From assembly GCA_965657135.1 (NCBI GenBank), contig CBFHNF010000039.1, positions 1-8,488 on the forward strand: a stretch of DNA of 8,488 bases, read 5' to 3'. Within the stretch, counting starts at the first letter, position 1. The number at the start of each line of letters is the position of its first letter. The DNA is from HIMB11 sp965657135 (GTDB lineage Bacteria; Pseudomonadota; Alphaproteobacteria; Rhodobacterales; Rhodobacteraceae). Below, one piece after another: positions 6,025-8,488 of the stretch. The notes beneath the pieces are model-generated. The model ran no database searches. It was given only the letters and a program-made list of their open reading frames with translations, and was not told the origin of the DNA. The position numbers and the translations under genes were made by a program.

Positions 6025-7131
6025 TCATTTTTTCCAGCATTCAATCACTTGCGTCACATATGGGCGCTTTGAACGATGGATTTTGATCTCGGAAAATCCA
6101 ATTTTTCTCATAATATCAGTAATTTCTGTGGCTGATCTGGTCTTTCCAGTGTTCATCGCCATAGTGTAAATTGCAAAATAGGTATCACCCCATCGATTAG
6201 GCGCGCCCTGCCCTAACATTGGCTCTGAAACGATCAATCTGCCATTCTGCGGGAGTGCATTGTAAATTTTAGTTAACAATTTTGTGATTGAGTCGTCCGA
6301 ATGATCGTAAAGCACCCGAACAAGTGAAATCACATCAAATCCGCTCGGCAATTCATCATCAAAAAAAGATCCAGGAATAAACGCATGCCCTTGCGAACCC
6401 GTATTTGACCCCGGCAAATCAAAAACACTCGCATTAATCGAACGCTGGCGGCGCAAAACCTCTGTCACGAACGCCCCACTGCCTCCACCAACATCGAGCC
6501 AATTACAGCTTTTAGGAAGCTTGATCGCGTCCAAAGTATCGTGAGCAACCATGCGCTGTGATTTAGTCATCAACGCGGAATATCGTGATACGTCGGTTTC
6601 ATCCACACCATTCTTGGCACCAAACACGTAGGGCCAAAAGTGTGCCAAACGCCGATCCGATTGACCATTGAAGAATGCAATCGGGTCTTCCAAATCGGAA
6701 TAAAGAACCGAATGATGATCAATAAGCTCTGAAATGCCAGGCAAGGTCAAAACCAGAACACCGCGCCGTGCAATCGAAACTTTATCACCCTTGAGTTTGA
6801 CCAAACCCAGGGCATGCCCAGCACGGCATAATATATGAGCCGACTCAATCTTCAGGCCAATCAAAGCTGCAAATTGAGGAACGGTTTTTGGAGCATCGCG
6901 CAAATGCGCAAGCGCGCCTGAGCGCACAAATACCAGTAAGATTTGTGTATCGACAAAACCACTCATCAACTGAAAAATAGCTGCACCTTCGTTTCGCGAA
7001 ACGCGGGACAAAAACGGAATGCGCGCAGATACGTCCTGAACCCATTCACTCGCATAAAATGCATTCTTTTTCTGGTACCACCAATTGCTAAACCGCGATG
7101 GACGCAAAGAATATATTTCTTGTTCAGACAT
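6025..7131 (-). CDS. crtF: Hydroxyneurosporene/demethylspheroidene O-methyltransferase
   Basis: CrtF transfers a methyl group from S-adenosylmethionine to the C1 hydroxyl of acyclic carotenoids in the spheroidene pathway. The product is 368 residues. It has an N-terminal dimerisation/winged-helix part (about 45-135, with FQLMSGFVDTQILLVFVRSGAL at its start) and a C-terminal class I methyltransferase fold. SAM motif I is WLDVGGGSGAFVTEVLR (211-227). VRVLYDHSDD (271-280) corresponds to the region that holds the catalytic His-Asp pair in related plant-type O-methyltransferases. VSEPM (301-305) and TGKTRSATEI (328-337) also fit the family. The ATG at 7131 lies 3 nt after the crtE stop and has no visible Shine-Dalgarno, so translation probably depends on coupling to crtE. 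Its stop lies about 100 nt before bchC, and the bchC promoter fills that gap. Confidence 0.93.
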   Translation of the reverse strand: MSEQEIYSLRPSRFSNWWYQKKNAFYASEWVQDVSARIPFLSRVSRNEGAAIFQLMSGFVDTQILLVFVRSGALAHLRDAPKTVPQFAALIGLKIESAHILCRAGHALGLVKLKGDKVSIARRGVLVLTLPGISELIDHHSVLYSDLEDPIAFFNGQSDRRLAHFWPYVFGAKNGVDETDVSRYSALMTKSQRMVAHDTLDAIKLPKSCNWLDVGGGSGAFVTEVLRRQRSINASVFDLPGSNTGSQGHAFIPGSFFDDELPSGFDVISLVRVLYDHSDDSITKLLTKIYNALPQNGRLIVSEPMLGQGAPNRWGDTYFAIYTMAMNTGKTRSATEITDIMRKIGFSEIKIHRSKRPYVTQVIECWKK

Positions 7132-7134
7132 GAA

Positions 7135-8004
7135 TCACGAATGCGTGGGTTGCCGCCCGACAGACATCAAACGGCCCGATTGCAATTGTACCATCTTAGC
7201 CAATTCGGCTTCTCCTGGGCAGGAGGGTATCGATGAAATTGCGCCACCCAGAATGTCGTTTAAGAGACGCTTTGCGCCCTCAACGCCATATTCAGATACG
7301 GCACTGGGCCTATTATTCTTTTCGTCCTGACCAGATGGCTTACCGATATCTTTATCTGTGCCAACCACATCCATTAAATCATCTGCAATCTGAAATGCCT
7401 GCCCAATCCGTGCGCCCAACTCTTGCCATGGAACTGGATCGTGACCAGCAGCAATCGCGCCCATTTGGGTGGCTGCAATGAACAATGCACCCGTTTTTGA
7501 AAGGTGATAGGATTTTAAATCGATTGTGGCTTCATCCTCCCACGCTTGACCCGCGCATATGCCATTCGGAAATCCAGTATAATTGGCCAAATGCGATACC
7601 AGGCTGCACACCCTGCGTGCATCAACATCACTTTGAGAGGTCAAAACCGAAAATGCACCAACAATCAAACTGTCCCCTGCAAGAACTGCAGTCGTTTCCG
7701 AAAATTCTCGATGAACTGTTGGTTTGCCGCGACGGGTTTCTGCATTGTCAAAACATGGCAAATCATCGTGAACAAGGCTAGCGCAGTGAATGAATTCCAA
7801 AGCTGCAGCAGCTGCGTCGGTCACTGCAGGCTGATCATCACCACATGCTAGCGCGACAGAGGTCAATATAACCGGCCTAATCCTAGCGCCACCTGGGAAA
7901 ACCGAATAATCGATCGCCCGATGCAAAGCAGTTGGAGAAGGCCCAGCAACATTGGCACTACAAATATGCCTATGAATCGCCGCCTCGATCCTATCATTCA
8001 GCAT
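7135..8004 (-). CDS. crtE: Geranylgeranyl diphosphate synthase
   Basis: CrtE condenses isopentenyl diphosphate with allylic diphosphates to give C20 geranylgeranyl diphosphate, the precursor of carotenoids and of the bacteriochlorophyll tail. With the start chosen here the product is 289 residues, the size I recall for Rhodobacter CrtE. PGGARIRP (37-44) binds diphosphate. The first aspartate-rich motif is LVHDDLPCFDN (77-87), in the DDxxxxD form of bacterial type II synthases, followed by RRGKPTVH (91-98). The second is FQIADDLMDVVG (204-215), followed by GKPSGQD (221-227). The ATG at 8004 has a strong AGGAGGT at 8011-8017, 6 nt upstream. The open frame extends upstream to 8061, but those 19 residues are unlike the family and cross the promoter/operator, so they are rejected. 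It heads the minus-strand series and is divergent from crtD. Confidence 0.95.
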   Translation of the reverse strand: MLNDRIEAAIHRHICSANVAGPSPTALHRAIDYSVFPGGARIRPVILTSVALACGDDQPAVTDAAAAALEFIHCASLVHDDLPCFDNAETRRGKPTVHREFSETTAVLAGDSLIVGAFSVLTSQSDVDARRVCSLVSHLANYTGFPNGICAGQAWEDEATIDLKSYHLSKTGALFIAATQMGAIAAGHDPVPWQELGARIGQAFQIADDLMDVVGTDKDIGKPSGQDEKNNRPSAVSEYGVEGAKRLLNDILGGAISSIPSCPGEAELAKMVQLQSGRLMSVGRQPTHS

Positions 8005-8010
8005 GCAAGC

Positions 8011-8017
8011 ACCTCCT
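8011..8017 (-). promoter_or_regulatory. Shine-Dalgarno that decides the crtE start
   Basis: AGGAGGT on the minus strand lies 6 nt before the ATG at 8004, an ideal spacing. It selects this start over the in-frame ATG at 8061, which has no such sequence and would place the PpsR operator inside the coding region. Confidence 0.8.
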
Positions 8018-8042
8018 AAGTGACCAATATAATTAACACATG

Positions 8043-8060
8043 TGTAAATTATACTGGACA
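8043..8060. promoter_or_regulatory. PpsR/CrtJ operator between crtE and crtD
   Basis: An exact TGT-N12-ACA palindrome (TGT 8043-8045, ACA 8058-8060) lies in the 86-bp divergent gap. It contains a perfect TATAAT for the minus direction (8048-8053, toward crtE) and TATACT for the plus direction (8050-8055, toward crtD). One bound repressor could therefore silence both carotenoid transcripts. A degenerate neighbour, TGA-N12-ACA at 8021-8038, lies 4 bp away and could be a weak second half of a cooperative pair. No good -35 is seen for either -10, so activator help or an extended promoter is possible. Confidence 0.78.
8048..8055. promoter_or_regulatory. Overlapping divergent -10 elements for crtE and crtD
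   Basis: TATAAT reads on the minus strand at 8048-8053 and TATACT on the plus strand at 8050-8055, so the two sequences overlap by 4 bp. The TTGACT upstream of the crtE element is 21 bp away, too far for a standard sigma70 promoter, and the crtD side has no clear -35. If both are real, the two promoters cannot be occupied by polymerase at once. Start sites are not determined. Confidence 0.45.
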
Positions 8061-8090
8061 TATTTATGGGAACGAGTCAACAATCCTGTC

Positions 8091-8488
8091 ATGGCGCAGG
8101 TACAAAACTCAATAAAACGATCACAAAATGTCGTCGTCATTGGCGCAGGCATCGGGGGGTTATCAGCTGCACTTAGGCTCGCATCATTGGGGAACGACGT
8201 CCGCGTGATCGAGGCTGCATCAAAGCCTGGTGGGAAAATTCGAACGCGATCTGGTGCCAATGCTCCGATTGACCTTGGACCAACGGTTTTGACCTTACTC
8301 CCTGTTTTTGAGAAACTTTTTTCTGATGTTGGAGAAGATTTCCACGACCACCTACAAGTTGAAAAACAAAATGTATTGGCACGCCATTGGTGGCACGATG
8401 GGACGTGTGTCGATCTTCACGCCAGCTTTGACATTTCTCTTAACAATATTCGAAAAGCATTTGGCGAAAAATCAGCTTTAGAATTTTT
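8091..8488 (+). CDS. crtD: Carotenoid C-3,4 desaturase (methoxyneurosporene dehydrogenase), N-terminal part
   Basis: CrtD is an FAD-dependent membrane-associated desaturase that introduces the C3,4 double bond into hydroxy/methoxyneurosporene on the way to spheroidene. Only 132 residues are present, about a quarter of the usual length, and the gene runs off the right edge. The dinucleotide-binding fold starts at residue 14 with VVVIGAGIGGLSAALRLAS (Gly18, 20, 23) and continues with VRVIEAASKPGGKIRT (37-52), where Glu41 would bind the FAD ribose. DLGPTVLTLLPVFEKLF (61-77) is typical of CrtD and of phytoene desaturase relatives. I chose the ATG at 8091, although no clear Shine-Dalgarno precedes it. 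An in-frame ATG at 8040 would add 17 residues but lies across the operator. Position opposite crtE, as in Rhodobacter, favours CrtD over CrtI. Confidence 0.9.
   Translation, partial: MAQVQNSIKRSQNVVVIGAGIGGLSAALRLASLGNDVRVIEAASKPGGKIRTRSGANAPIDLGPTVLTLLPVFEKLFSDVGEDFHDHLQVEKQNVLARHWWHDGTCVDLHASFDISLNNIRKAFGEKSALEF

Noticed and set aside
8005..8061. N-terminal extension of crtE by 19 residues from the ATG at 8061
   Set aside because: The extension crosses the operator and -10 element, is unlike CrtE N-termini, and the ATG at 8004 has an ideal AGGAGGT.
8033..8382. Minus-strand open frames opposite crtD (8033-8260 and 8173-8382)
   Set aside because: The plus strand encodes an FAD-binding fold of CrtD here. 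The antisense frames have no motif or ribosome site.

Overview
This window is the central part of a photosynthesis gene cluster from a purple (bacteriochlorophyll a-containing) alphaproteobacterium. Gene order and protein sequences fit the Rhodobacterales (Rhodobacter/Roseobacter type). Base composition looks close to half G+C by eye, lower than in Rhodobacter itself. That would suit a marine aerobic anoxygenic phototroph of the Roseobacter group, but this placement is inference.

Layout. Almost everything lies on the minus strand and reads right to left: crtE (7135-8004), crtF (6025-7131), bchC (4985-5926), bchX (3975-4988), bchY (2400-3974), bchZ (925-2400), pufQ (702-923), pufB (443-589), pufA (272-430) and the first 50 codons of pufL (1-151), which runs off the left edge. 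On the plus strand, crtD starts at 8091 and runs off the right edge. This is the classic crtEF-bchCXYZ-pufQBAL(M) superoperon with divergent crtD.

Function. CrtE makes geranylgeranyl diphosphate, which feeds both carotenoids and the bacteriochlorophyll tail. CrtF and CrtD are late enzymes of the spheroidene-type carotenoid branch. BchX, BchY and BchZ form chlorophyllide a oxidoreductase, the nitrogenase-like enzyme that makes the bacteriochlorin ring, and BchC then forms the 3-acetyl group. PufQ is a small membrane protein linked to pigment supply and complex assembly. PufB and PufA are the light-harvesting 1 beta and alpha polypeptides, and PufL is a reaction-centre core subunit. Pigment synthesis and the proteins that bind the pigment are thus on one transcriptional path.

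Regulation visible in the sequence. Exact TGT-N12-ACA palindromes, the PpsR/CrtJ operator, occur twice 8 bp apart over the bchC promoter and once in the crtE/crtD divergent intergenic region, where the -10-like elements of both directions lie inside it. The genes are tightly coupled: a TTGA overlap at bchC/bchX, abutting bchX/bchY, a TAATG overlap at bchY/bchZ, and 1 nt between bchZ and pufQ. Stem-loops lie between pufQ and pufB and between pufA and pufL, where related bacteria control segmental mRNA processing and stability.

I found no mobile element, tRNA, rRNA or CRISPR, and no unknown gene system. The remaining open reading frames look like shadows of the genes listed. The most interesting points are regulatory: operator geometry, start codons and RNA hairpins.
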